This document shows positions 20,854 through 33,440 of a DNA stretch of 64,000 bases, in pieces; positions within the stretch are counted from its first letter, which is position 1; each line of letters opens with the position of its first letter. The stretch comes from Paraphoma chrysanthemicola. Its lineage: Eukaryota; Ascomycota; Dothideomycetes; Pleosporales; Phaeosphaeriaceae. The position numbers and the translations under genes were made by a program. Location of the stretch: assembly GCA_020744225.1 (NCBI GenBank), contig JAGMWG010000001.1:2542001-2606000 (forward strand). Reading direction: 5' to 3'. The notes beneath the pieces were generated by a model. The model did no database searches. It saw only the letters and a list, made by a program, of their open reading frames with translations, and had not been told where the DNA came from.

Positions 20854-21783
20854 TCAACAAACATCTTTTTTTGGATCAAAGAACACCAGGTCGCCGTGTT
20901 TGCGAGCATGATTGACTCGTATTTCACGAAGGCGACTTAGCTGCAACAGCCGTTCGTCTGAGGGCAAAAATACCCCCACGATGCTATTTTCGGCATTTTC
21001 GTGGCAGATGATTGCGCCGGCTGTAGGTGGTGCAAGCTGAACATGTCTCTCCAACAACGCGAGATACGTCGTGATGTGAGACCTGGCTGCTTCGCAACAC
21101 AAGTCTGCGGCGAAGATCATGTGACGGTCTTCGAAAATGTAGATTGTGTTGTTGCCCGGCCATGTTGGTCCCACATCCTTTCTCGCCGCAATGCCGCATG
21201 CCAAGAGTGCCCAATGGGTCCCCTCTTCTGACTTGGTACTCCGTCAGTGTCGCTACTGCCCCGAATTTCGTGGGATCCGCGAGAGACCGGTAAATTGTTC
21301 GTGTTACCTTCGGGCCAGCGTTGGTGTCGCAATGACCCAGCCATTTTCGGCTCCCCGCGATAGTGGCCTGTGCGTTCTCAACTTCACTTCATCTCCATCC
21401 CTCCTCTTGCAGACATGGACAATCTCAAAGGGTCAAGGGGAAGGTAAGCTGGAGGTATTCGCAGATTGAGTGCTGTGGAGAACTTGCACATGATATCCGA
21501 CCTGCCATCAGTATGATCTCGCGACCAACTCGAGCGATCTGGCTTGCGACTGCGACCGGCTCTTCTGCTTGAATTCTTACAGCAGAGATGAAGTCGCGCT
21601 CGTATCTGTGACGGAGGTTAGAATGAACGCAGATAAGCTTCGTCAATCAGCCAGCACACGAGCAAACCGCCCTTGCTACTGGCCGCTGCACGTTATCAGG
21701 ATGTGTAACAAGGGGACCACGGCAGGCCTACCATGAGCTCGTCATGCTCCGCAGGCCGCTCTACTGGCTTGGGGTGTATCCTC
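20854..21783 (-). CDS. Unrecognised multi-exon gene candidate between reductase and CMR1
   Basis: Minus-strand exons that can be read in one consistent frame are 21238-20854 (ends in TGA), 21423-21308, 21637-21581, and an upstream piece ending at 21732 whose start I could not find. Together they give over 200 residues. Donors are GTAACA, GTAAGA and GTAGGC; acceptors GGAG, TTTGAG and GAAG. The acceptor before the last exon sits close to a CTGAC, so a different 5' part (ATG at 21344, donor after 21308, acceptor before 21227) is also possible and gives a 136-residue protein. The last exon reads like protein (LLACGIAARKDVGPTW, TTYLALLERHVQLAPP, LPSDERLLQLSRLREIRV). I recognise no domain. It could be a real small gene, or a remnant. 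It lies between two melanin genes and runs in the same direction. Confidence 0.4.
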
Positions 21784-24700
21784 TTCGCACTTGAATGCGG
21801 TGATCAATAATTACGGAGACGAGAAGCCGCGTCGTTCTCGTCTCGCATGGTCGGCAGCTCGCCTGAATGACATCAGGTGCAGATCTGGGTTCATGGCAAG
21901 AGGCCACTAGAACCGTGGACAGGCCTCATCTTCCATCATCTGAGCTGTTTCTCTAGGCTTTTTAGATGCTAGAGCAGAGATCAGAATGCCAGTATCATTT
22001 GGACTGAGCGTACGCTTGCGCAGTGTCTGACAACTCACTGCGATCGCATCTCCTCAAAACCACGATGAAAGCCACGCAATAGTTCATGCAGACTAAAATC
22101 CATCGAATCATCAATATACTGGCATACACCACCATTGATAGATGGCCCTTTCGCGAGATATGTATTGGTGACCGGTTAGATGGGACTGATCGGTCGATAA
22201 CCTACCATAACAGCAATAAGGGTGCACATCACCTTGACATACTTTTATCAGGCATATCCAAAATAGCGGATCTTGAAACGCAGGGAAAGCTTTGCCGATG
22301 AGCTATTCCTGACCAGTGTTCGCTTTCCCCCTCCTTCATTCTCCGCAATGGCAGGAAGCAAGTCGAAACTTTAGGCGGGATAGTACGGAGAAGGAATGGT
22401 TACCAAGCATTCTGCCGCCTTCATCGGGCTTTGTGATCCTTCGCAAGGAGATTCATGCACGAATTATGCATTGTCACTGAAGTTCCTTGCATAGACCGTG
22501 AAGACATGGTGAAGATCCAGGACATGGCAAGTCTATAGAGACTCACATTCTGACGCGAAGACTTGATACCAAATGAAAAATTCCACGTTACACACTTGAT
22601 CAAACGACCAGCTTTCCCGAAACGGCCAGGGCTTAAGCTTCGTGCGATAACTTGACCCAGCCCCTGCGCCCAATTAGGCCTTCTTCGGCTACTATCCGCT
22701 TCGCTCTCCGGACATCCAAGCTTGTTCCTACGGCCCGCGTAGGGATCGACGTGTCGCAAAAGCAGGCCAACTCAACCGGCTTCGCGTAGAGTACCACTGT
22801 GCCTCGATCCTGCTCCATGCGGCGTCCAAATCAGGTAGGCGGAATGTTCATCAACGGTGAAAAACAATCACCGACTTACCGGCCAGGGCGGGCTGTCTAC
22901 GAGGCTCCTGCTTTCCCGCTCCGCCGCCATGGACGTTCAGCGTTTTGCAAAGCCCATTGTCCGACAGCACGGCCCATATACGCTGTTGAACTACGGCGCT
23001 GGTGCGGGCATCCGTAGGCTTTTGCTTTCGGCGTGTTCGTGTTAGGAGCTCGAAAGGGTAGGGAGTTTCATAGCGGCTCAGTTCCAGAGTATGTTTAAAG
23101 CTTGGTGTTGGTGCTCGTTATTGTTCTGATGTATCACGACGTCAGCGTTGGAAGAACGGCTGCGAAAGAGAGAGACACTAGTACGTTCTTGTACGTTAGA
23201 GCTGCCATATATTCACTTCCATTCGGCAACTGCTTGCTGCCCATGCAGAACGCGTAAGCACGTCAAGCAACGATGCTGCAGCACGCCAGCTTGGTATCCG
23301 CCCGCTCTGTCATTGTGACACCGGTGCGAGTTACGCCTGTCCCGGCGTGGGTTTTGTCAAGCCGTGAGTCAGTTGATGAGAGAGAAACGACTAATCTACG
23401 CAAAGAGATGCGGGCTTGCCATAGCGCTGATAGCAAGTATCCATGTATCTGACCGGTTCAGGCGCCGCGCATCGTATAGGTGACCAGTTTGCCGGAATGC
23501 AGTGACGGTTTTGGGTCACCACGTATGCTGCCAGTGATCAACGATGCGCGGTATAACCTAAAGCGTAATGCGGCACTCATACGGTGTGACGGAGGACCTG
23601 CATGCCGTCCGGGGAAGGAGGAGATGCGAGATGTACCATGAGCGTGTAAAGGTGCGTGCCTCAATGCGGCACCAATTGACCTCGACGTTGCTGTGCCTCT
23701 GTTGGCTTCTCTTGATATGCGATCTGGCGTCTCGCATCCACATCTGCCGTCAGTGCCTTGCAGCATCTCGCGAGCAGAAAAAACGGTCTTATCAATCCAT
23801 TCCACCAGCTCTTCCTTTGGTCCACGTGCCCGAATCTTCGGTCGCTGCCGTTCCAAAGACGTACGCAATCCCTCTTGGACGGGCCTATCTGCTTGCTTCT
23901 CCCGCTGGAGCCACCCCGCCACAGTAGTGCCGCCTTTACCCTTACCGCTATCAGGGCCATAGAGACGACTCTAGCAACCCCGCCATCAGCCTCTGAGCCT
24001 AGAGAAGACCAATCACCAAATCCACTGCGCGGCATGTCTGGCTTACATCTGAAACGCAAGCGCAGCAGGAAAAAGCACGATAGGCAGCTCGCAGCGGGAC
24101 GCAGCATGACGAAAGACGCTTGGTAAAGAGGGTCGAAGAAAAGGACATTATGCGTTGCATGTCGGCCGTTACAAAAAGACTCGTCACCCCGTTCCATCGC
24201 CCTCGATCCAATAATCGACCCTCCGCATCGAAGGATGTAGACAACAAAAGGGACTGTACATGAGAAATGTGTGCTGCCTTAACCAGAATCCCCGTCAGCC
24301 ATTTCTTCTCATTGGCAGACGAGACGGAGAGTAGGATACCCACCCCGCTTACAACTACCCCATCGCACCGATTACCAACTGCTTTCAGCACTCGTCATCA
24401 TCATCGGCTTGAGTAAAGTAAGTGTTGATATTCCATCCCCTCTTCTTGGTCGCCTTTTGGTCATCATGGCTATGTACTATTACATTATTAGACTGCTATG
24501 CAGTCGTGGTTGATGGCAACCTTGTAGGGCGCAGAGCAGCACTCCATCAGAAAAGACCCCGCCACCGTAACGCCGTTCGACGTTCGCATGCCAACGAACA
24601 CCGTGCCTGGAGATGAAAAAGACCGTGCCCATGAATTCTTGTGGCATTACCGATGCCGATGCTGATGACGAAGTAAGAGAAAGAGATGGAAAGAACCCAA

Positions 24701-24793
24701 AGTGATGAAAACGCCAGCCCAAACGCCTTCAAGTACAACCTTCGCAACGAACGAAAGGGTGGAGAGTAATAAAGAAAGGAACAACGAGAACTA
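21784..24793. other. Gene-poor spacer upstream of the candidate and downstream of CMR1
   Basis: About 3 kb between the candidate gene at 20.9-21.8 kb and the CMR1 tail copy. Many short frames on both strands, none with recognisable domains. No terminal inverted repeats, tRNA-like arms or AT-rich mutated repeats were seen by eye. Confidence 0.45.
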
Positions 24794-24880
24794 TGGCCGC
24801 CTCTCGCTAGCTTCGCCAGGTTGCTGCGGCTGGCATATGCGAATCTGGTCGCAGTACCTTCACCAATGAAGTCGAAGCAA
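24794..24880 (-). repeat. Decayed tandem copy of the CMR1 3' coding end
   Basis: Positions 24796-24880 repeat 24894-24978 at an offset of 98 bases with roughly 70 per cent identity by eye. Read on the minus strand the copy encodes DFIGEGTATRF...LAKLARGG, against DVIDEGIATRF...LEKLARGG at the true CMR1 C-terminus. The stop codon is not kept in the copy and its frame is shifted relative to the gene. Confidence 0.75.
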
Positions 24881-24890
24881 GCGACTGAAT

Positions 24891-27800
24891 CTAGCCGCCT
24901 CTCGCGAGCTTCTCCAGCTTGTTTCGTATGCCGTCGGAGAACCTAGTAGCGATGCCCTCATCGATGACATCGATGCTGTGCGACAAAACGGAGAAAGCGT
25001 TGTCCAACAACACAGGTGTACCATCTCGCTTGGTCAATGTTGGTACGCCTTCTTTGCGAGACATGTACCTAAGGATCATCGGATGATCCGATGGTAGACG
25101 ATCAACTGCTAGCACCGCATTAGGTGGTGGAAATTGCCCTGGCTGATGGCCCGGGACCGACTCATGCGCCAATGAATCTGTCCAGAGGACCATCGTGGCA
25201 CGGTAGACGGCTCCAGGCCACCATGGTGGACGGATGCCACGGGGCATCTCGCGGACAAGACGCAGAATTTGTCCGGCATGGATGATGGCCTCCTGAACGT
25301 CGGACATGGCCTTCTTGTGCATCCACAGTATCTGCTGGTAGTTGACTTCGAAGTCTTGCTTTCGCGCCAATCGTTCCATCTCTGGGAAGTTGGTCACGGC
25401 GTTCATACTGATGAGATGAAACATGACGAGATTGGCTTGCATCATGGGGCACACGGGATTGACCTTCATGTACCGTTTTGCCAGATCGAACCAACGACCC
25501 AACAGCGACTGCACCTCCTCCAACCGGACTCGAGTCGACGCCGCAGTGAGCGCCCTATTACGAGACCTCGACGCGACGCTGTCAGAGAAGCAGCTAAGCA
25601 GCTGGCAATACTGGCATACAAGTGTTTGTAGCGGATGTAGCAACAAACGCAAATGCATGGGAGTGAGGTGGACCTCCTGGATGTCTTGAATGACTATGTC
25701 ATCGTCAAGGAAAAGACGGAAGAGATCGCGCAGACTGATCGGCCTGGCACCCGAGCCAACAGAGGAGAACCCATTCGAGAACTCGTGGACCTGGTTGAAG
25801 ACCTCAGACCATTCCTCCGAGGTCTGCGCCTGCCACAGTCGATCTGAGTCGGGCATGGGGGCACCAAATTCAGTAACCGAAAACAGGGGAGCAGTGTCGT
25901 GGAAAAGCGACAGATCTTGATCGACCATGACCCAGGAGTAGATGAGCCTGACATGTGTTAGTAAGGTCCACGTGATGGAGCTGGCACATGATCCCGAGGT
26001 TAGACGAGATTTCACCACTCACCGACTTCGGCTTTCCTGGCTCATCCAGTCCCGCCACAACGATTCTGTCGTGGTGTTCCCATTCATGTGAGGCGTGGTC
26101 GTCGCCAGCGTCCTGGTGTCCAGTATGCCTGAATGTCGAAGCATCGCAAAGTACATTCCTCGCTGACCCATGGCGATGTCCATCTGCCACTTGTCGCCAC
26201 TCCATGCCGCCTGCACAGTGAAGAGAAGAGCTGCACGCAAAACGATTGGATCGCCGGCCATGATGATGTTCTTCTCGATAAGATCGAAAATGGAGATCCG
26301 ACAAGCTTCGGTGAAGCCACCAGTCAGCCACCGCGCTTCAACGGAAGGAATGTTCATGGCGCCTTGCGCGATCATCATGAGGATCAACAAACTCGATGCC
26401 TTATCATTGTTATGGTGCATCAGTTCGTTAGTGTCTAGCACGCCACGTGCACAGGTTGGGTAGAAGCGCTCAAAGCAGTTGGCGTAGGAACGGAGGAAAT
26501 ACTCCAGAACTCGCGCCGGAGGCAAGAGGACGAAATTTGAGCCGGACGCCATCGACCCAGGAGACTCGCCGCTGCTCGAAGAGTTGCTTCCATCTTTATG
26601 GATGTCCAATGCCTTGTGGAGGAAGGTTTGGGTAATTGCGAGAAGTTTATCCCGCGTTGGCTCTAGGAGTTTCGCTACCTGTATTTGTGAGCCCGTCTGG
26701 AAATCGGACTCGTCCCACGCCGGCGTCCAGCCGCTCCAACCCTCGTGGTTTCTCAGACTCAGCTCTAAGCGCTCGAGATTAAGCCTCGCGGTACGTGGAC
26801 AAGAACTGGAGGGTATTGAAGGAGTGCAGCGGAACACGGTCCAGCCATCTTGGGCAGCGATGATAGCTCCCAAGTCCGGGATACCCGCGTCAGCGATTGA
26901 TGAGTGCCTGTTCGACTGGTAGAACATTGACGCCGAGCTGCCAATCTGGAGATCCGAGAACGATTCGCCCATGTCCGGACTTTGCTGCAGTGGTGTCTGT
27001 ACCGGGCCGAAAGTTTGTTGTGGAGACATCTCAGGGATCATGCCGAGAATGGAGTCTTGTTGGGGTCCCATGCTCATATCCATGTTCATCGACATCATGA
27101 GTGATGGATCTATCCGCATTGGATCATAAGTCGCACCCATGGCCATCGTGTTCCACGGATCCATCGAAAACAGTGGGCTGGCGCCGGTTTCTGAGTGTTC
27201 GCGCGCCGCTCGAACGAATTCATCGTAACCGGATATCGGTGTTCCAGTCATGAAGCCGTTCATATCATGAGGTGTGGGCATTGGTGAAAGTAAAGTAGGT
27301 GGTTGAGGTAATACGCTAGGGGGAGGTTGATCGAAGAACGGAGGCGTATGTGATAAGGGAATTTGGAGTGCCTTGTCCTCTGGAGCTGAATTTGCAATGG
27401 GCTGCACGGGTAGTGAGATCGATGGATTTCGCGAGTGCGAGACCGAGGTGGATGGTGACTGAGACTGGCTATGCTGGGGGGATTGACCAAGGGGAAACTG
27501 CTGAGGCTGATGCAGTTGCTGAGGAGACTGCTGCTGTTGCTGCGCTTCATGCGCGGGGGAGTTACCCCCCGATGCGTTTGGAGCCTCAGTAGTGCTTCCT
27601 TCGCTGGAGCTTCCACTGCCAGTAACTCCCTCAGGTGGTCCGCCGATCCTCTGTACACCTTTCGATGCTCGCCGATTCGGACGCAACGTGCACTTCAGAT
27701 TCCGCGCCTCACATCTACTGCAAGGAAACTTCTTGTCGCACTTGGTCTTTGTCTTCGCACAATTGCTACACGCGATCGGCGTTCGACCTGCGGACTTGGG

Positions 27801-28178
27801 GATTATGCCCTGGGGTGGGAGGCCTTCCTCGTTGTTCTGGTTGCGTCCGTGGACAGTGTAGTGACGCTGTAGAAGATCACTGGCAGCATGTCAGCTTCTC
27901 GTACGATCCGTGTTGCAGTACAGAGATAAGCGAGCAGAAGAGATGGGACCAGCTGACGTACCGACGAGCAAAGCTCATGTGGCATGTGAAACACTTGAAT
28001 GGTTTTACATTGGTGTCTGCTCGAAAAGGATGATCAGCGAAATGTGCACATAGGAAGTATCCCAGCTCGGTGTCCTGGATTCGAAATTTGTTGAGGCGGA
28101 ATACGTACGAGTAAGAATGTGTCTCTCCAGATGCTCGTCTCTGGTAAAGGACTGCCCGCAATATGTACAGAAAACCAT
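24891..28178 (-). CDS. CMR1: CMR1-type melanin transcription factor
   Basis: Four exons: 28178-28109, 28016-27962, 27879-26023 and 25947-24891, 1012 residues. Two C2H2 fingers open the protein (Cys4, Cys7, His16, His20, then Cys32, Cys35, His48, His52), each cut by an intron. A Zn2Cys6 cluster follows with the spacing C-x2-C-x6-C-x5-C-x2-C-x6-C (Cys79 to Cys105). This double architecture defines the Cmr1/Pig1 regulators, which switch on PKS, scytalone dehydratase and trihydroxynaphthalene reductase genes. A Gln/Pro/Ser-rich stretch (residues about 150-180) and a Met-rich region precede a fungal-specific middle domain in the C-terminal half. It ends ...KLEKLARGG. It sits between its presumed targets. 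Intron donors are GTACGT, GTACGT and GTGAGT. Confidence 0.93.
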
Positions 28179-29159
28179 GATGAAATGGTACCAAGATTCG
28201 CTGTTGGAGCGGACGAACAAGCTGTGAGCAGCCGGCGTTGCCAACAGAACACCGAGGACGACGTATTCTCGAGGGTGCTCTCAAAAACGTATGGAATGCG
28301 TCAACATCAAGGTCGGGAAAGCCGCTGACGAAGAAGACGACCGTGAGCGAAGAGCGAAATTGTGGCTACAGTAGACTGTGGAAGTAGCTCGCGAGACAGG
28401 CCGGAGGTAACTTCCGTTATAAGTGGTCGAGGTAAAGTTCCGCCTTCTCTAAGCTAGAGCGGGTATGAATATCGATATGGGGCCAATGGTGCAAGTAACA
28501 AACGTCAGGACGAGTCTAAGATGTAGTCGGCCTGGCATGTCAGACGAGCGTGGAGTAGAACAGACGGCTGTGAAGCTGACTGCAGTCGTTCAATGGCAGT
28601 GCTGATGGCGGAGGGAGCACGACAAGAGCAGGCACAGTAATACGAGTGCGGTCCGATATGTGTGCACTGTGCAGAGCGGAGGGCAGCAAAAGGAAGGCAG
28701 AGATGGATGATAGAAAATGGGCACGGTGAAATGATCGGCGTGGGTAGCAATGGCTCAACACACGCAGCAGCTCGAGTGGGCGTCCCTATGGGAGGCCGAG
28801 TGGGTTCTTGGGACGTGCCATTCCCAAGCGGGAATTTTGATTATGCATCTGAACAGCGATGAATTCATCGACTGAGGAGGGATCCAGCTGCATCAGAGCC
28901 ACGCCCAGTGCCTCGAAGTTACATGCAGCGCGCCAGGCTCCTGGGTGGGTCGGCGCCGAACGGGGTTAGCCCCGCAGCTACTTTGGGCGACAAGGGACCG
29001 CTGCACAGCGTTGTTGATAAGACTCTAGCAGAGCAGGGATGCATCTCGCGATCTGCACCGCGGGCTGGGTTGGTGGTGGAGGAGGGTTCGTGCTCGTCTG
29101 GGGGTGTGCAAGCGCATGCCGAGCCCGCGTCAGCCACTGCGCCCGCGCTGCGAACCGAA

Positions 29160-29198
29160 CCCCCCCAAGCGCGTCAGCGTGGCCTGGGGGGGAAAAAA
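29160..29198. other. C7/G7 inverted homopolymer pair
   Basis: Seven C at 29160-29166 and seven G at 29186-29192, 19 bases apart and followed by six A. They could pair as a hairpin or form G-rich structures. It lies in the GC-rich part of the melanin spacer; no function is known. Confidence 0.4.
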
Positions 29199-32100
29199 GA
29201 CGACGCAGCCGTACACCCGTATTGTATTCTGCAATACGGCAACATTACTGCTACACGCTGGCCCTGCACCTGCTGCCTGGCTCGCGCCGACGCAGCGAAT
29301 CATCGTCTACGGAATCTGCCCATCCAGTCGCTGGCGTGTGTCTGCGACTGCGAGGCTCTGTTCAGTCTTCAGTGCTCCCACACTCGCTCTCTGCCCACGG
29401 CCAGTGGTGCGTGGTGGCAGTCCGGCCGTGATTGCGACAAATACGAGAAGGATATTTCGCTGCCACTGTCTGTTGCAGGCAGTGATGGGCGCGATACGGT
29501 CGCCCGGATGTCAGCACGCGGCTGAGTCGTGCGTGCCAGCTGCCGAGCGGAGAGATTGGAGAGGCTGCTCTGCGTGTTTCAAAGCGGAATCCTCTGTGCA
29601 GCTCCTTGACGTGGCCGCCGGATCGAGCGACCCTGAGCCCCTCGACGATGTCTTCTTCTGGGCAGCCGTCGTAGGACCATCGTGACAAGGGCGTATTGCC
29701 TCTCGCAAGCTTCGCGCGACAGTGGCATCGCCTGAAGCCACGCCGCGTGGACAACGTACTCGACCAGGAGCAACCACGGCATCCAACAGCCGTCATAACT
29801 CGTACTCCTGTGAGCCATTTGCTCGACGTTTCGAACGGTGTGCCTTCTGCGTCACTGGCGCTGCGCCAGCTATAATTATCCCAGACGGGATCGGCGCCGG
29901 TCAAGCTTTCTTAGCGCAGGCTTTAAGACCGCACGGATCATGACCACGTGACTTGCTTATCGTCCATTACCGCTCTATTTCACCCGATGGTGCGCTACTT
30001 TCATGAGGATGTGCAGCGAATGTGGTTGCCCTGCCAGAGATCTCAGATCTGTCAGGACCCTTTCATCACAACCTGCCGTCCCTCAGGGGGGTCTTGCGCG
30101 CGGCCCGCTGAGCTGATAGTCGATCACTCGCGGTCGGCGACGTGAACGTCGCATCAGGCTGTGTTGGCTTTGCCCCGACTTCGAAATCGCGACAACGCTC
30201 GCTCATTCTCTAGCTGCACGAGAGACAGGCTTAGCGATCTCCCGGTGCTAAATGGTCCGGGCGAGCCCCGAAGGCTAATCCGACGGTCTTGCGTGAGATT
30301 TTCAGCATGCAGTATGCCACAAGCACAGCTGTCGTTGCTCTTCATGATGCACACGACACTCAAAGCTGTCCGCGACCCCTCACCACGCCAAGTTCTTTGT
30401 CGCGACACGAGACGAAGGCTACCTGAGGACCATCCCATCTGGGGACGATCACCACGTCCTCCAGCAAATAAGTCGTCTCCTCAAACTCGAAATCCCAGGG
30501 GTGTTGACTTTGGTACGCGAGGTACCGAATCTGGGAACCCCACGCCTTTCCTAGGCGCAGATCCTTCACGGAAACAGGGTGCTCGAGCCAGCCATCCGCC
30601 TAACAAGGTTAACACCACCAGCTGCATGCTTTCCTTTCGGCACCGGGATGCCGCGCCACGTCCTAGGCACTTCGTGGTGAGCCGGGCACCTCCACTAACT
30701 TTCGCGTTGCGAACGTTGTGTTTGACGAGACCGAAGACGAAAAAGTCCGCGGCAGTGGCACTTTGAATAGAACTTGTGGGTTCTGGAAACACGCTGTCAG
30801 TATTGAAACGAAGCTTGTTGACAGCCAGTCCATGTCAATCTACCGCCGGGTGATTTCGCGAATCGCTTGCTCGTGAGGCCTGGCGCACGGCTTCTGCTCA
30901 TTGGACTATCGTTTCACGTTCCTGATACTCAAGTGACTGATACCGCTGCTTCAAAAGCGCGCGGGGATAGAACCGAGCGCCAAGGGCTAAAGAATTACCC
31001 AGGCATCTCCGTGCATCTTCCCTTCACCTTATCGGGCGCGGCAGTCAGTAACCACACAATTCTTCATATGAGCGGCCCGCGACGGCGAACAACCAGATGA
31101 AAGCCAATCACGAACACGAGAGCCGCTGCTGGGCATGATAGTGTTTGACAGGCTCAGGCGAGGCGAACCAGACGTCTAGCACATCTTCAGGGTACATCGC
31201 CTTCCTCGCCAACAGGATCGCAATTCGTCTTGGTGTTCTTGACCGTGGACCATGGATCAAGGCTTCACGACCCTACGGGCGACTCTGGAAGATTTGAGAT
31301 TCCCGATTCGGACCGCTCTGTGCAACAGAAGCTCACTACGAGTGCTACCTTGAATCTGCATATACGATGACGTCTAGAGTTATAGCCACAGCATCTGTGG
31401 CTGGCGATAAACTGGCTATGGCGCGATCGGTTGCATTCCGCGGACGGGTGCTTGCTGCCATGCTACAGTAAGCTTCGATGCCATGGCGGGAGTGTTCGAC
31501 GCCTTGATCTGGGGTGTCTTCCAACCCACGTCGCCACCTCTGTCGGCAGAAGCATCTGCGTCGTCCATTTCCATGTGCCAATCCTATCGAAAAACTGATC
31601 TCATACTCTCAAGTTGCCGGTGCTGAAAGTCGTTACCGGCTCCAGGCAATGTGCAACGCGCTGTGTGAATCGATAAGGGCTGCATGAAGGCTGACAACAT
31701 GAGGAGGGGTCCATTGCTGAAGCAACGGGGAGGAAGCTGCCATTGGAGCAGGTCTGCTAGGCCCTTGTCATCATAGAATTGTACCCGTCTTAGGCATTGG
31801 TAGATGATGTCAATCTGTACGATCTTCCTTCGTGTTTCCGCTAGCATGCCATGCTCCGACCTGCCTTGCGATCGGCCAGGGCCCCAAAACCTCCGCATTT
31901 CTGCGATTGGGCGGAGCGGAAACGGAGGGATGCTCCTTCACTGCCGAGAGATCCCGCTGCGGGGATACTCTGACTGCAGAATAGCTGCGGGTACATTGCG
32001 CTCAGAAGTATGATCAGGCTACATCTCACCATATCCGGTTCCCCTCCGGATGCCCTGCTGATGACTCGCTGTGGTGTGAGTTGTCCAGATTGTCACCGTA

Positions 32101-32730
32101 TCAGGGACTGTTGCGATAAGAGGGATGAGGCTGCACGGTGAGGTCGCGCACAAGAGGGATGACAGCGCCTTGAGAGTGTCTTTCGGAGAGACGATCATGC
32201 AGGGCTACTGTACGAAAGTATTGGTGGCTGAGTACCCAAGGCTGAGGTGATATGCCGCTAGTGCTGCTTGTGGTTGGCGTGCTTCAACGTTGCGCCTCTC
32301 GCTCCCCTCACTTGTAGAGATCTGCGTCTCATCTATCGGAAACGGCAGTACCGCCTCCAAAGACTTCAGCAAGCCATCGCACTGATTGTCCTGGTACTTC
32401 CGAGACTCTTTCCAATGCGAAATGCCCATCCTGGACATTAGAGCTCAACACGTAGCTACCCCAGGATTGCGACGGCGCCACCTGCGATGCAGTGGCTTTC
32501 TAGAGAGGCAAGATGCTACTCTGGTTCTACGGTACTGACATGTGCCGCAGTTCATGGGGCCCCCACCCACAGGATTGAGCTCAACAAGCCTGGTTCCACC
32601 TCGCGAATATTCCCCGTACGATGCTTACTTGCAGTCACTGACCGCCGCCAAAGTCAACGCGATGGGTGGTCCTTGCGATCGGTCAAGAAATCGAGCAAAA
32701 TTACGCAAAGTACTCTTCATTACATGTATG

Positions 32731-32925
32731 CTAAGAATGAGCAATACATCCTATCAGTTCCGACCTCGTCTGAGCTGGTCCATGTTCGGTTACCAGACGG
32801 TTGAATTCACTAATGGTTCGATGCACATCAAGTTGTAATCTGTACGTCTTACAATCGTTCGGCCGGTTTTCATCGCCAACCAACTCCACAATTTGCTCCA
32901 CAGCATACCCCAAGTCATGAGCCAT
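32731..32925 (-). CDS. Small open frame, 64 residues, doubtful
   Basis: From ATG at 32925 the minus strand encodes a protein of balanced composition (MAHDLGYAVEQIVELVGDEN, later LQLDVHRTISEFNRLVTEHG) ending in TAG. It looks more natural than the random frames around it, and could be a last exon of a larger or decayed gene. On the plus strand an overlapping 94-codon frame from 32554 to 32838 is also open, so chance cannot be excluded. No homolog is recognised. Confidence 0.28.
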   Translation of the reverse strand: MAHDLGYAVEQIVELVGDENRPNDCKTYRLQLDVHRTISEFNRLVTEHGPAQTRSELIGCIAHS

Positions 32926-33226
32926 CGCACGGAGCGCAATGCCTGCCAACCAACAGCTTACTCATGCGCGATGCGATTACAGCCCTGTCCGTCCGGCCTT
33001 GTTTTGCCTCAATAGTAACGGAGCGAGCGAGGCACCTCCCGTTATTAGGCGCCCGCTACGACCCTTGACAGCGGAAGCTGAGCTAAGGTGTGGCGTTTCC
33101 TGATCGTTTTCTAGGCCGCTTCCAGTGCGTCTACTGGGATCACGACTTCCACAACAGCCTCCGGCTTCAAGTCAACGGTGCAGTTCAGATCTATCAACTG
33201 CATAATCTCGGTCGACGCAGCGCGAC

Positions 33227-33440
33227 TCAAGAACAGATCCATGCAAATACATTCTTGTCGTGCAGAGACATTATGTCATCAGGCAATTGCTCTGTCATCA
33301 AATCTCCACTCGGCGAAATTTGTCTGACAACCTGCGAGGGATGATGACTAGGCAGCGCATGACCTGCTGTTTCAAGAGCGACCGGAGCATCATCAATCTT
33401 CTGTTTCCTCAAATGGTATTCAAGGGTCTTGTTCTCTTGT
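33227..33440 (-). other. Coding-like island in the spacer
   Basis: A minus-strand frame open from just below 33440 to a TGA at 33227 reads naturally (KTLEYHLRKQKIDDAPVALE, then VVRQISPSGDLMTEQLPDD). An AG acceptor-like site precedes it, so it may be the last exon of an unknown or decayed gene. No start is seen. Confidence 0.28.

Noticed and set aside
28908..30766. Three frames of 190-205 codons in the GC-rich part of the spacer
   Set aside because: Composition is Arg/Pro/Ala-rich as expected for random GC-rich DNA; no splice structure or domain.
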